DNA of 64,000 nucleotides. Origin: Coleophoma eucalyptorum (Eukaryota; Ascomycota; Leotiomycetes; Helotiales; Dermateaceae). The notes below the pieces were generated by a model. The model saw only the letters and a program-made list of their open reading frames with translations. It ran no database searches and was not told the DNA's origin. Of this stretch, positions 54,557-64,000 are shown piece after piece. The stretch is taken from the NCBI GenBank assembly GCA_026120035.1, contig JALRME010000048.1:1-64000 (forward strand). Direction: 5' to 3'. Numbering within the stretch: the first letter of the stretch is position 1; every line of letters begins with the position of its first letter. The position numbers were made by a program, and so were the translations under genes.

Positions 54557-55569
54557 CATGCTTGGCGATGGTTGGGAGGGGGAGGTAGTGCAGGACAGAT
54601 TCTGCATCCTCAGGCTTGTTGTTGATGTTAGATAAGAGGATAATGCGGATCGTGAAAGATAAAATGGAAGCTGGTCGTCTTAGGAAAGTATGGCGCGAGG
54701 AATGATGAAGGAATAAAAACTGCAGTAACTAGAAAGAGCAGAGTACGAAGCAGCGAGAAGGAAAAGCAGTGACGATGATTTGCTCAATTATTTTGGTGCT
54801 TCAGCAATAGAACGACATAATTCTCATCGCTATGGTGCGATCAACATTTCCATCAGCTTAAGCCCAAAGCCGAGATCCATATACGTACCGTCTGCTGGGT
54901 CTCCCTATGACAGCTATTCGCCTTCTGGGATAGATTTCGCATTCCTCTGCTCACTAGACTGCTGCACATTAGACTCTGGCTTCTCTACCTCCCGTCCGCT
55001 TGGTTCCTTTTCAATAGGCTGCTCCTCGAACCTCGGATCAATGATAGCCGCCGCAGTTCCAATTACGATCATTTGCCTCTTGGAGTCGGAATAATCAGGA
55101 TCAAGGTTCTCAATATCAGAGCAGACAAGAAAAGCAGTAAAGTAGTCGCCGAAGCCTTCGAAAATGCAAAGGCAGTGGTGTGCCGTAATCCTGGTAGATA
55201 TCCTGTCTTGCAATTTCAGATCCGCAAATCACAGACATGTGGTAGGAGCGCACTGTCACAACACGTATGCCACCTTGCATTTACCTGCGGAGAGCTGAGG
55301 GGAGCTGTACGAGGCTCAATGCTCGGGACTGACTTCACAGATATGCAGAAGATATTTGCAGAAGTTTATAAATTGGCACTAATGGCTTTAATGACAGTGG
55401 GCACGAAGCTATAGAACTTTGCAGATTTAATTCTGAGCCATTGCGGCAGAAGGTGGATTTATAGACGTAGGATCGAAATTTGATGTGAAAGATCTTTCTC
55501 GCAAAATCTAGAGAAATGGCCTAGTAGTTGAAGAATTGGTATAGCTCTCGGACATTGTTATCCCACTGT
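54557..55569. other. Intergenic with one unconfirmed minus-strand exon-like frame
   Basis: A minus-strand frame at 54914-55213 reads as plausible protein, with a hydrophobic start (GDYFTAFLVCSDIENLDPDY, MIVIGTAAAII) and an acidic end (EKEPSGREVEKPES). It begins without an ATG; the first Met is about 48 codons in. It could be the last exon of a small gene, but I could not find upstream exons. Confidence 0.3.
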
Positions 55570-56341
55570 TCAATCCATCTTCGTGATGGTATCAGAGGTG
55601 CTCCTTCTAAGACCTTCGACACCGTTGAGACGTCCATGAACCCACTTCAGAGCCATAGTAATTACAGTCATCAGGCCAGCTGAACCAAGACAAAAAAAGA
55701 ACTTCTGCCCCATGGAATTATTCACAAGGTTCGGGTAAGGATACCTAAGCAGACGGTTAATTAGTACAAACAACTATATTTCTGAGGATATCTCACCATC
55801 CATTAAACGAGAAACAGTATTCAAGCCAACCCCAGTAGGAGAAGAAAAATGCCAAATCCAGCATCATCGCATTCAAAGCCTTGATTGACCATAGAGGACT
55901 CGCGAGCATATCCAATGTCAACATTATGGCTGGTATAGCATGGAGACCCAAGTTTGGAATAAGGGGAAGCGGATGGCCGGGAGGTACGACTAATTTTGTA
56001 TCAATAGCATAAAGAGTCCAGTATAGGGTCCCCACAAGCACCTCTAATGGTGCTGCGAGGACCGACAGGATATTCTTCAGGGCCAAAATGGATTCGACAT
56101 GAAAGGTATCGCCAAGTAAACCAGTTGCGAATGTTATTGTAGTTATTGTGAGGGCGATAATAGTCAAGAACTGATATGAGCCACCAACGCCATTGTGGAG
56201 AGGGTTTGTGATGTTAGGCAGCCACGCAAATGAAGCTATACAAAAAAGGAGCCCGGCCACATGGACGCTGGTAGAGATGCCCAGGTTTCTAGGCAAAGAT
56301 GTAGACCTCTGCTGAGGGGGACGGTTTATCGCTGATGTCAT
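55570..56341 (-). CDS. FAR-17a/AIG1-like integral membrane protein
   Basis: Two exons, 55797-56341 and 55570-55744 (52-nt intron), join in frame to about 239 residues. Five to six membrane segments are visible. Family blocks: PLHNGVGGSYQFLTIIAL, the central PLEVLVGTLYWTLYAID, HAIPAIMLTLDML (the His is conserved in the AIG1/ADTRP family) and the C-terminal EYCFSFNGWYPYPNLVN, which is split by the intron and only reads through with this splice. Human AIG1 and ADTRP are threonine-dependent hydrolases of fatty-acid esters of hydroxy fatty acids. A similar lipid-hydrolase role in fungi is inference. Confidence 0.85.
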
Positions 56342-57497
56342 GGCGGGATACCAGAAGTTGGAGGTCTTGGTGTTCGGACTTCAAGGCGTGGCTTGGTGAA
56401 GAAGGAAAGGGGTTGTGTAAGATTTTGATGAGCTGGCGGAAATGGTGTTAGCGTTGGAGATGTAAGGCAGTGATGAGGCACAGGTGGATCGTTCGGCAGT
56501 AGAGTGATTGAGCAACGGTAAACAGCGTCGAATTTATGGAATATGCCGCTAGAAATACAGGGCCAAAGAACCCTTGCTACCCCCTGGATGCCCGTCAGCG
56601 CACTATTTGTTCGTTGCTATTTCGCTGTATTTATATTGTGCTCGATCATAGGACTAATTCCAGTGGGATTAACTTAGGCTTAAAGCATAATTACTGTAGA
56701 CGTCAGGAACCAAATTTCAAGTTATTCAGACTGAAAACAATTATATAGTAACTCCCCCTGGTAAATTGAATATGATGATGACTGAGAAGATGGCTAAATC
56801 TCTCCAGAGTTTGACAGAACCGATAGCCTCATTAGTGGATGTTAGTGTACTTTACTGCCCATGGCTACACACTACCACTAGTAAATCAAGCAGACTAGCA
56901 CATGAAAGTTCCTAATCAAGCGAACCAAATGGTTTTAATCCTGGGAATAGACTGGGCCTGGTTCGCTGGCGGATCAGCCATGCTAATTATATGAATCACG
57001 ATAGATTTGGGTGCAATGCGAGTTTACCCTCCCGCAAGCGTAAAATTTCGGCTACCGTGAGATTGTAAGGTTAAGGTTTTCAGGGTATCGTACGGCCCGT
57101 AGCGTTGTAATGGTCACTTCTATCAAGAACATTAGACCATCATTAAATTGCGCAGGCAGCTTAATAAAATATATTTAATTATTTCCCAGTTCGTACAAGC
57201 ATGCTGCACTCTAACTGTCAGACGATGGGTCTCTCCTACAACGTAAGTGGTAGACCTAATAGGTATTCCTTCTTTCATAATTCTAGTATGATCCAAATAG
57301 AGTTCTAACAGCTCAACCCGCAAGTCTGGATATGTCAGCAGTAACTGATCATGATTGTCCTTATCCTTTAACTGGAATGGAACATAATCCCGGGTATCTT
57401 TCAACTATTAAACATCCCGAACCTCATGTGAAGTCGGTCTCAAGATATGAGTGAATGAGTATTACCAGTCAGGGCTGTGCTCATTTAGACTGCTTGC
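56342..57497. other. Intergenic, with a small protein-like fragment
   Basis: A minus-strand frame at 57132-57404 (about 90 codons, starting without ATG) has the look of real protein (ELLELYLDHTRIMKEG, STTYVVGETHRLTVRVQ) but no partner exons, so it may be a gene remnant. The rest shows nothing. Confidence 0.3.
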
Positions 57498-58357
57498 TCA
57501 TTGCACAGTCTGAGTCGAATTCGTTGTTGTAATGCCCACAAACACCACTAAAACTGCTGCATAAGTAGCAGTGGAAACCATTGTCTCATTGTTGCCCGAA
57601 TTGAGCCCCAAAGAAATAGCACACGAAAATAAAAGCGTGCCCACAGATGCTGTGACAAGGCTTTTCGTCTGGCTGGGATTGATGGCCATGATAAGCATGG
57701 GAACGATCAGGAAAGTACCACCTGTAAGTGCAACTACGAGCCGAGATAGCCTATCCACAACGATACTGATTTCGTGTGGGGCTTCTCCTTGCTCAAATTC
57801 TCGTGGCCGCCTCAAACGCTCGCCATGAGAGTAGGTGAGGTGCCGTGGTAGGAGGTGGCGGAGAGTCTTGCGAAGATTGTCTACACTGGCTTTGTTGTCA
57901 TTCAGAGCGTAGTAATGGGATTCGAAGGGTTTGGTCCATCGGGATTTGCTTGTGAGGGACGGAAATGAAGTCATCAATAGCGCTTTCCGCTCTTCAGTCC
58001 TCTCTTGATTCAGTGGCTTCAGGTCGCGAAAGAGATTGTAGTTTCTGATTGCTTGGCCTACGAGTATCAGTACGGAAATTATGACAAGTATTGAATGAAG
58101 AATGAAGACAACTTACAGTATTCATCCAAAGTATCACTTAGGTTCTTCTCACAGTGGCCTTCCCCTAGGTCTGCATGTATACCTTCCCGTATCTGGGCTA
58201 GTTTGTTCTGTATTCGAACGAGATTGTAACGGTGCAAGAATTCAAATCCAAGGACATGAAAGATCTCCTCCTGATCTAGCGACGCTGCAACGTAGCGAAA
58301 GAGTTCAACGTCGATACTCTCGTTGTTCTTCAATTGTGGTATCTCACCATCCCCCAT
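57498..58357 (-). CDS. DUF6594 family membrane protein
   Basis: Two exons, 58117-58357 and 57498-58057 (59-nt intron), join in frame to about 266 residues. The N-terminal helical part (ELFRYVAASLDQEEIFHVLG, FEFLHRYNLVRIQNKLAQI) and the C-terminal pair or trio of membrane helices (LVVALTGGTFLIVPMLIMAI, SLVTASVGTLLFSCAISL, ATYAAVLVVFVGIT) are typical of this very common fungal family. Its genes are expanded in many Leotiomycetes and often lie near NLR or HET genes. Function is unknown. The protein is at the short end for the family. Confidence 0.83.
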
Positions 58358-58859
58358 ATCGGCAGTGGTATTCTGAGCTATGCGGAGATCGGGAAGTCAA
58401 GTCAACTGAGCTGTACCCTGCGATGCTCGCAAGTCATAATCATAATGATGAACGATGACATGGAAATGCCGCAGCTGATCAAGCAATGAGTAGGGTCTGA
58501 GGACACTGTTGGCTGGCGGCTGCATGTTAAGGTGGCTACGCATTTTATCGTGGCTATGCTTCAACTCCCCCCTTGCCCCTGCAGAAGACAGTGGCGGAGT
58601 AAGCACTTAACTCGTGAGGTGCGCATCTGTTGACCAACATCCGACACACCGCTGAGTTGGGATTTTAATTCCACGACCACCACCACCATCACGGCCACTA
58701 CCACTATCACTACCAACAACAGAAGAAAGAACAGAGAAGTGTGTCTACTCCTTTACTATCGTAGCTTCAACCGGCGCCTTTAAACTTACCAGTCCACGCC
58801 ACAACAGCCAAACCACCACCTCCGTCACGTGTTTGTTCAGAAGGCAGTGACATCAAACA
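58358..58859. promoter_or_regulatory. Divergent intergenic region
   Basis: A 502-bp spacer between the DUF6594 gene and the C2H2 zinc-finger gene; includes CAC/ACC trinucleotide-rich stretches (about 58671-58720). Presumed promoters of both. Confidence 0.4.
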
Positions 58860-61372
58860 ATGCCTGAAGATTGCTCGGTGCCGCCTCCTTTGCCACCACC
58901 TAGATATATGACATCTGGTAGAGACGATGAAGGCCATAAATCAACAGATATTGCCTGGAATTGGGCCAAACGGAGCAATGCTCCCTATGGTGCTACTGCA
59001 CTTGATTTGAGGTATGAAATCTAGCGGAGAAATGACTGCTGTGGACTCCACTAGATTCTTTTTTTAACGGAGAAATCTGTCTAAAATTGTGCAAACGACA
59101 TAATAATTTCAGCTATCGTTGGCTTACTGTGCTAAGCTCTTTAGATTCTCTACATTCTACAACCCCAGGCTCAAGATCTAGCTATGATGTCTCCCTTTTA
59201 GATAAATTCAACTCATATGAAAGAAATCCGGCCAGCATAACCAACGCCAAGAGCAGGAATACTATCGACACATCTTCCAAAGGCCATAAGACACAGTCAG
59301 GGCCACGTGAAGCACGCCAACTCACGCCTCTATCTTTGCCAGTCAGGGGGAATTCCAGATCAGGATCATCTGCCACTTCCATGCTGCCAGGGGGTACTAG
59401 AAGCATGACAATTTATCAACGTGAAAATGAAGATTTTCCCATGGACGAGGCATCCGGTCTACGAAGGCTTTACATCGATGATAGCATGGGTCAAAAGGGC
59501 GAAGGCCCTGAATCACTACATAAAATTGGCGGTGATATCAACCTATCCAAAAGGCGAGACTCCGTATCCAGATGGTCGTCAGTCTTGCGTCCAAAGTCAA
59601 GTTATGCCGGCTCCAACCATAGCTCTTTAAGTATCCATAGTGCCGACAGCTATACCAGCTCCGTCCGTTCAGCACGTGGATTTCCAAACCCAAATACTGG
59701 CATGGAAAAGAAACTTGGTGGCTGGAAACGAAAAAGACGTACAAGTTCTAACCAAGGAAACCAACAGAAGAAGGATCGGTCTAGTGTCTCTCGATCTTTG
59801 GGAGAAAGCCATCAAACATGGGATGAGTTTTGCGATTTGCAGCTTATTGCTTTCCTTCAAGTTTGTACTTTGGACGATGTAGATGCTCTTACAAAGTCTC
59901 CAGCATTACTGCAAGAACGTTTCAAACTCTATCTCAAGCGTATGATTAGTCGAGGTGGAAGTGCGGACTTTCTAGCATACGAAGCTTCCCCACGTCCTGG
60001 TCAGCCAGAAGCTCAACTGCAATTGCTTCGTCATCACAATAGCATACTATCGACATCTAAGTCTTCAATACGCTCTATCAGTTCTCGCACTTCACATAGC
60101 TCGACTTCAACCGCGAATTCTTTCTCGTCCCAGATATCTGATGGCACGATGCTAAATCACGTTCAGTTGGAGGCCAAAGCACTCAAAGACTGCATTTCCA
60201 AAGTTCAAAGGAAACTGAAATATCTCCAGAAAGAGCCACCAAACCAGGAAGGCTCTTCCATCGAACAGATGTTATTCGGGAAACTCCTAGAAGCCAATGA
60301 GTCAGCCATTCAGCTGCTACAATCTCAAGAAGATCATCTTGGTATCTTGGGATTTTGTGAGTCAAGATGCCTCACTAATATGTGAATTTGCTGATCCTTG
60401 ACTAGCGAATATGTCGCTGCTCTTTGCCGAATACAAGGTTGAGTTAGCGACTATCTACAAAGATTTGAAAGATGAGAAACGTCAAAGCAAATTTCAAAAA
60501 GTTTTCAGGCCGGGGCGATCAAAGCAGGTGGCCAGCGAACGAAATGAGAAATATAGTCGAATTGAAAGTGTGGTGAGGAAGATGATTGAGAGAAGTCTAG
60601 CTGCGTTGGAGACAGCTGAGGCTCAAAAAGACGCCTTTATTTTTGCAGGAAGGCCAGATGCAGATGCTTCAATCATTGAATCAGCTACTGAGCTAGGTTA
60701 TTATCCTGAAGACGAGTATGAAGAATCATCTGAGAAACGCCTACTTACAAGACAGTTCCTCAAGCTCCAAAACCCCATCGTCAAATCTGGTTATATCTGC
60801 GAGTGCTGCCCGAAAAAGCCTAAGAAATTTGATACCAAAAGAGACTTGGTGTAAGTATTTTTAGTATATATTTCTATTTATGTTAAGCTTTTCTAACACG
60901 AACTTTTGATTTCTGTAGCGCTCATAAAATGGAGAAACCGTATTTATGCAAATACTGTCCAAATCGATTCAAAATTAAGAACGAAGCGGAGCGCCATCAG
61001 TACTCTCTTCATATGCGACGCCACTCGTGGTCTTGTGCAGCCCTTATAAGCTACAAGGATGCATTCTATCCGTCTTCGACAGATCCGAATGAGGCCGATG
61101 CTTGCGGGTATTGCGGGGATCAATTTTTCCACACAGGATCGACTGATGGGCGAGGCATAAAATCTTTATCTCACGATGACTGGAATCTGCGTATCCAGCA
61201 CTTGACTGAGGTGCACAGATATCTCGAGTGCAATATCGCAAAGAAATTTTTTCGCGCGGACCATTTCAGGCAGCATCTGAAGCACAGTCATTCAGGAACT
61301 AGTGGGAAATGGACAAACATGTTAGAAAATACATGTATGAGAGACGAGCCGCCACCTGAACCCATTCGTTAG
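58860..61372 (+). CDS. C2H2-type zinc-finger protein (fungal)
   Basis: Four exons (58860-59011, 59113-60356, 60406-60850, 60919-61372; introns 101, 49 and 68 nt) join in frame to about 764 residues. The first half is Ser-rich and low-complexity with basic patches (GGWKRKRRTSSN), likely disordered and nuclear. The middle has a helical region (WDEFCDLQLIAFLQVC..., VQRKLKYLQKEPP) typical of this fungal protein family. The last exon region carries zinc-binding pairs: YICECCPKKPKKFDTKRDL, PYLCKYCPNRFKIKNEAERHQ with HMRRH, ACGYCGDQF with HLTEVHRYLEC, and FRADHFRQHLKHSH. It is likely a DNA- or RNA-binding regulator; no target is known. Confidence 0.85.
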
Positions 61373-62244
61373 TGTGATTAATGTTTTTATGCCAATATAA
61401 AATATTGATACTTTCCATCATTATTTGATTGAATTGGTACATGAAGTTTAATGCAGCTCAAACAACTTGACACTGTGTTACGATGATGTTTCGAGTTGTG
61501 CGGACAATTAACTGGTATAGACAAGAATCTAATGAAATAGATTGCAGGGTGGAGTCTATGAGGTTGTTCACAGATGTCATTTATATATTATCTAGAGAAT
61601 TACTAACACTAACCAAAACCTACTGTTTAGCAAAAGGCTATGCAGCCTAGATATTACCTAGATATGGTATTTCTTTAACCCTAACCCTTAACTAGAACAG
61701 ATAATAAATAACGTTAAATTGTGCAGAGAAAGTCGCTTCCTAAAGTCCCCTCATATTGTTTTACTGATTACCAATGTATCCGTAGCCAAAGTGACCCGAA
61801 ATATGGTCTTGCAAGCAGACAGTGCATATCAAAGACTTCACCTTCAAGACCGGTTGCTCCTCGTCGCCTTTCTACCGGTGAAGTCACATCCGAAGATCAT
61901 CTTGACACTTCTTGAGGCGAGGACCACTGCAGTGGGAGAGGTACAACGTTTTACGATGCCTTGATAAAACAGATTACAATGATATCAGAGATATTCAGTT
62001 GAATTCTCAAAATCCATAGTAGATGGGCGCGGTACGTGGATCTGAGCAGCATCGAAGACAATGCAAGTCTTGATGACCCACAATATCTCAACATTATGAA
62101 CTTTTCTTCTTTTGTGCTTTGGTATCATCAAGGAGTTTGGGAAGAAAATAATTCTTAGTTAAATTGAGCAAGCACCAAGGGCTGAAAATTAGAGTTCTAC
62201 ATAGATAATAGGCTTGGGATCACGACTTGTCAAGTTTCAACCTC
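61373..62244. other. Intergenic
   Basis: 3'-3' spacer. Contains a short telomere-like AACCCTAACCC string near 61677-61687. A frame at 61719-61964 has no recognisable features. Confidence 0.45.
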
Positions 62245-64000
62245 TTATATGACAAATCGATCAATATCGCTGCGGCGGAGGAGCTCCATCATATCTATCC
62301 GCCTTTCGTGCATGCGCTGCTGCGAGAAAGCCACCCGGAGCATCTCGCGTGCCTTACGAAAGTTTTCGCCTTGCTTCATGAGGACGTCGTAGCGGTCTAA
62401 AATCCAAGATCGGTGGACCATATCGTCAGTTTCTAATGCAGCAACAAACAATGGCCACCCTATTCGCGTAATAGCTTCCTCTCCTTCGTCGCTGAATGTC
62501 TTGAAGGCTGAGCTCATTATATCCGCCAAGGCAGTTCGTTGCTTTTGATTCAGCGGGGCGGCCCCTTTGGTAATGCGGAAAAAACAGAGTACGACGGCGT
62601 GGAAGAAAGGCACAATGAAACGCATGTTTATCACAAATCTCCTTTGAGACTCCTCAGTAGGGAGGTCAAGCAGGTCTGATATTGATAGGAACTCGCTGTA
62701 TCGCATTTCCACATCTCGAATAGCGCAATAGACAAGAGCCGTGTCGCGCTCCGGGTCAGGATTGTTGTTTAACTCGGGGTCTACTAGCTTGCTCAGCATA
62801 AAGCGTAATTGACCAGTCTCTGCATAAAATGCAAACAGCTGGGCGTTTTGCAAATCTTCAATCAACTGGTTTTGCGGATAATATGGACCCCATATTTCTC
62901 GATTGACAAGATTCGAATACTTATGAAGAGCAGAAAATCCTCGCAAGCGTGATAAAGCCGCATCTCCAGCCAAGTCATCCATCGCTACGCCAAGAAGGTT
63001 GTTAAACGTACCGCCAATTCCATTGAGTGCTGCCCCTCCATCTATCAAGGCAATCCATACAACCATACGGATCGCGGCCGAGGAGAGATTCTCAATCTCT
63101 TCATTTTCATCATGCTCCGTCTCGGTCGTACTTTGATTGGGAAGATATGACCAGCTTCGGTCCATCAACCTCCGAATATTTCTCAGTCGTCCCTCTATCA
63201 GCGAGGCAGCTCCTTTAAGGTGTGCAATGAGGCCCACTCCACATCCATCGCCGTATTTTTGCTCATATTCTATCATAAGCCAGAGCGTAGCGAGAATATA
63301 TGTGAAGTTGGATATGTCAATCCCATTCTGAGTTGTTGCAACTAGCAGCCGAAGTCCAGCTCCATAGTGCTCCACAGCTTCGGACTGGCGTTTCTGGACT
63401 TCTGGCGTGAGGAGTTGAGCATCGTAGTAAAGCCTTAAACCACCAAGGGCACACACCATGTGCAAGACCATAGGACTTTTCTGCGCCAGTGTCCATACGA
63501 TCGCCGCCCCGCTATGCTCAGGGTCGTTGGTGTGCACAGCAAATGGAAAAATAGTACGAAAACATCGAATGCTGGGATAATCGGAGGACGACAAGATTTG
63601 GGTGCACTCGGGAGACAGTGAGAACTCGGGAACTGAAGCAGGCAGAGATGGGGTCTTCCGCGTATAAGCCGAACCTTGTCCCATCGCATCCATAGTTCTA
63701 TCCAGTGAATCAGATCCATCATGCGGCTGGCCGGAACTCGAGCTCGGGCTCGGGCCCTCGACATCGGTCGACCTCCCATAGCTGCCTCCTCCGCCAAGTA
63801 GTGGAGAAGCTGGTGGCTTTCGTCGAGTGTACTTTTTCCGGGGCTGAAGTGTGTAGTCACATTCTCGATCGAGGCGGATACACCTCTGACACCGCGGGCG
63901 AGCTTCGTCGCACTTGACCTTCTTGTCGCGGCAGATCCGACACCCGGCACGTGAGCGCGAGCTCAGCACACTCGAGTCGGGACCGCTCGCCTGCGACCCA
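62245..64000 (-). CDS. Zn2Cys6 (Gal4-type) transcription factor, 5' end beyond the window
   Basis: Open from the stop at 62245 to the window edge (about 585 codons), with no ATG inside, so the start lies beyond position 64000. The binuclear zinc cluster is complete: CRICRDKKVKCDEARPRC then QRCIRLDREC, spacing C-x2-C-x6-C-x6-C-x2-C-x6-C. A basic linker follows (QPRKKYTRRKPP), then a low-complexity Ser/Gly region. The Fungal_trans_2-type regulatory domain includes IRCFRTIFPFAVH, SPMVLHMVCALGGL, the EHYGAGLRLL helix and the C-terminal RRIDMMELLRRSDIDRFVI. It binds DNA through the cluster, usually at CGG-type half sites. Target genes are unknown; the adjacent window should show whether it controls a cluster further right. 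Confidence 0.9.
   Translation of the reverse strand, partial: GSQASGPDSSVLSSRSRAGCRICRDKKVKCDEARPRCQRCIRLDRECDYTLQPRKKYTRRKPPASPLLGGGGSYGRSTDVEGPSPSSSSGQPHDGSDSLDRTMDAMGQGSAYTRKTPSLPASVPEFSLSPECTQILSSSDYPSIRCFRTIFPFAVHTNDPEHSGAAIVWTLAQKSPMVLHMVCALGGLRLYYDAQLLTPEVQKRQSEAVEHYGAGLRLLVATTQNGIDISNFTYILATLWLMIEYEQKYGDGCGVGLIAHLKGAASLIEGRLRNIRRLMDRSWSYLPNQSTTETEHDENEEIENLSSAAIRMVVWIALIDGGAALNGIGGTFNNLLGVAMDDLAGDAALSRLRGFSALHKYSNLVNREIWGPYYPQNQLIEDLQNAQLFAFYAETGQLRFMLSKLVDPELNNNPDPERDTALVYCAIRDVEMRYSEFLSISDLLDLPTEESQRRFVINMRFIVPFFHAVVLCFFRITKGAAPLNQKQRTALADIMSSAFKTFSDEGEEAITRIGWPLFVAALETDDMVHRSWILDRYDVLMKQGENFRKAREMLRVAFSQQRMHERRIDMMELLRRSDIDRFVI

Noticed and set aside
61677..61690. Telomere-like AACCCTAACCC strings here and at 1806-1816
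   Set aside because: Only about two repeat units each; too short to indicate a chromosome end or fusion.
1..64000. tRNA, rRNA and CRISPR
   Set aside because: I saw no cloverleaf-like or rRNA sequence by eye, and CRISPR is not expected in a fungus; a covariance-model scan would be needed to exclude tRNA fully.

Overview
The window is from a filamentous ascomycete (Pezizomycotina; a Leotiomycete or close relative would fit, but this is inference). Its genes have short introns (mostly 47-150 nt, GT...AG, often with a CTAAC-type branch site). It carries typical fungal families: Zn2Cys6 regulators, UstYa/DUF3328 proteins, NACHT-ankyrin NLRs, a LysM/chitinase pair and a DUF6594 protein. The left edge holds a Fot1/pogo-type transposase whose stop codons look like RIP (CpA to TpA) damage. 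All intron/exon models were read by eye and frame-checked; none is backed by transcripts.

Layout. 0-5 kb: RIP-damaged transposase, a single-pass Cys-rich surface protein, a solo-LTR-like element and an NLR fragment. 5.9-13 kb: GNAT acetyltransferase, a six-exon fungal transcription-factor-like gene divergent from an Old Yellow Enzyme (with a 23-bp tandem array between them), and a second GNAT. 13.4-20.6 kb: two UstYa-family genes flanking a tiny 58-aa preproprotein with a signal peptide, one Lys-Arg site and a Tyr-Trp-containing C-terminal peptide, then a RutA-like flavin monooxygenase. This resembles a small fungal RiPP locus. 21.9-28.8 kb: divergent pair of a 634-aa LysM/hevein-domain protein and a large GH18 chitinase with a 13-nt microexon and an apparent C-terminal frameshift. 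29-38 kb: conserved hypothetical, FAD monooxygenase, carotenoid/stilbene-cleaving oxygenase, SDR and alpha/beta hydrolase, a plausible phenolic-catabolism group. 39-41 kb: an NLR pseudogene.

43.5-45.0 kb: a secreted Kex2-processed repeat protein (488 aa, 19 Lys-Arg sites, three interleaved peptide types). It is easily missed because its second exon of about 448 residues contains no methionine. 48-52 kb: an intact 1300-aa NACHT protein with about 12 very similar ankyrin repeats. 53-64 kb: a conserved secreted hypothetical, a FAR-17a/AIG1-like membrane protein, a DUF6594 membrane protein, a C2H2 zinc-finger protein and the 5'-truncated end of a Zn2Cys6 regulator.

The two most interesting features are the peptide precursors. 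One (15.6 kb) sits between UstYa genes that could modify its Tyr/Trp-bearing core. The other (43.5 kb) would release about 20 short peptides, nearly all starting with Gln, and lacks the aromatic residues expected of UstYa substrates. Both have a first exon encoding the signal peptide that ends at a Pro-Leu-Pro-Gly with a phase-1 intron.
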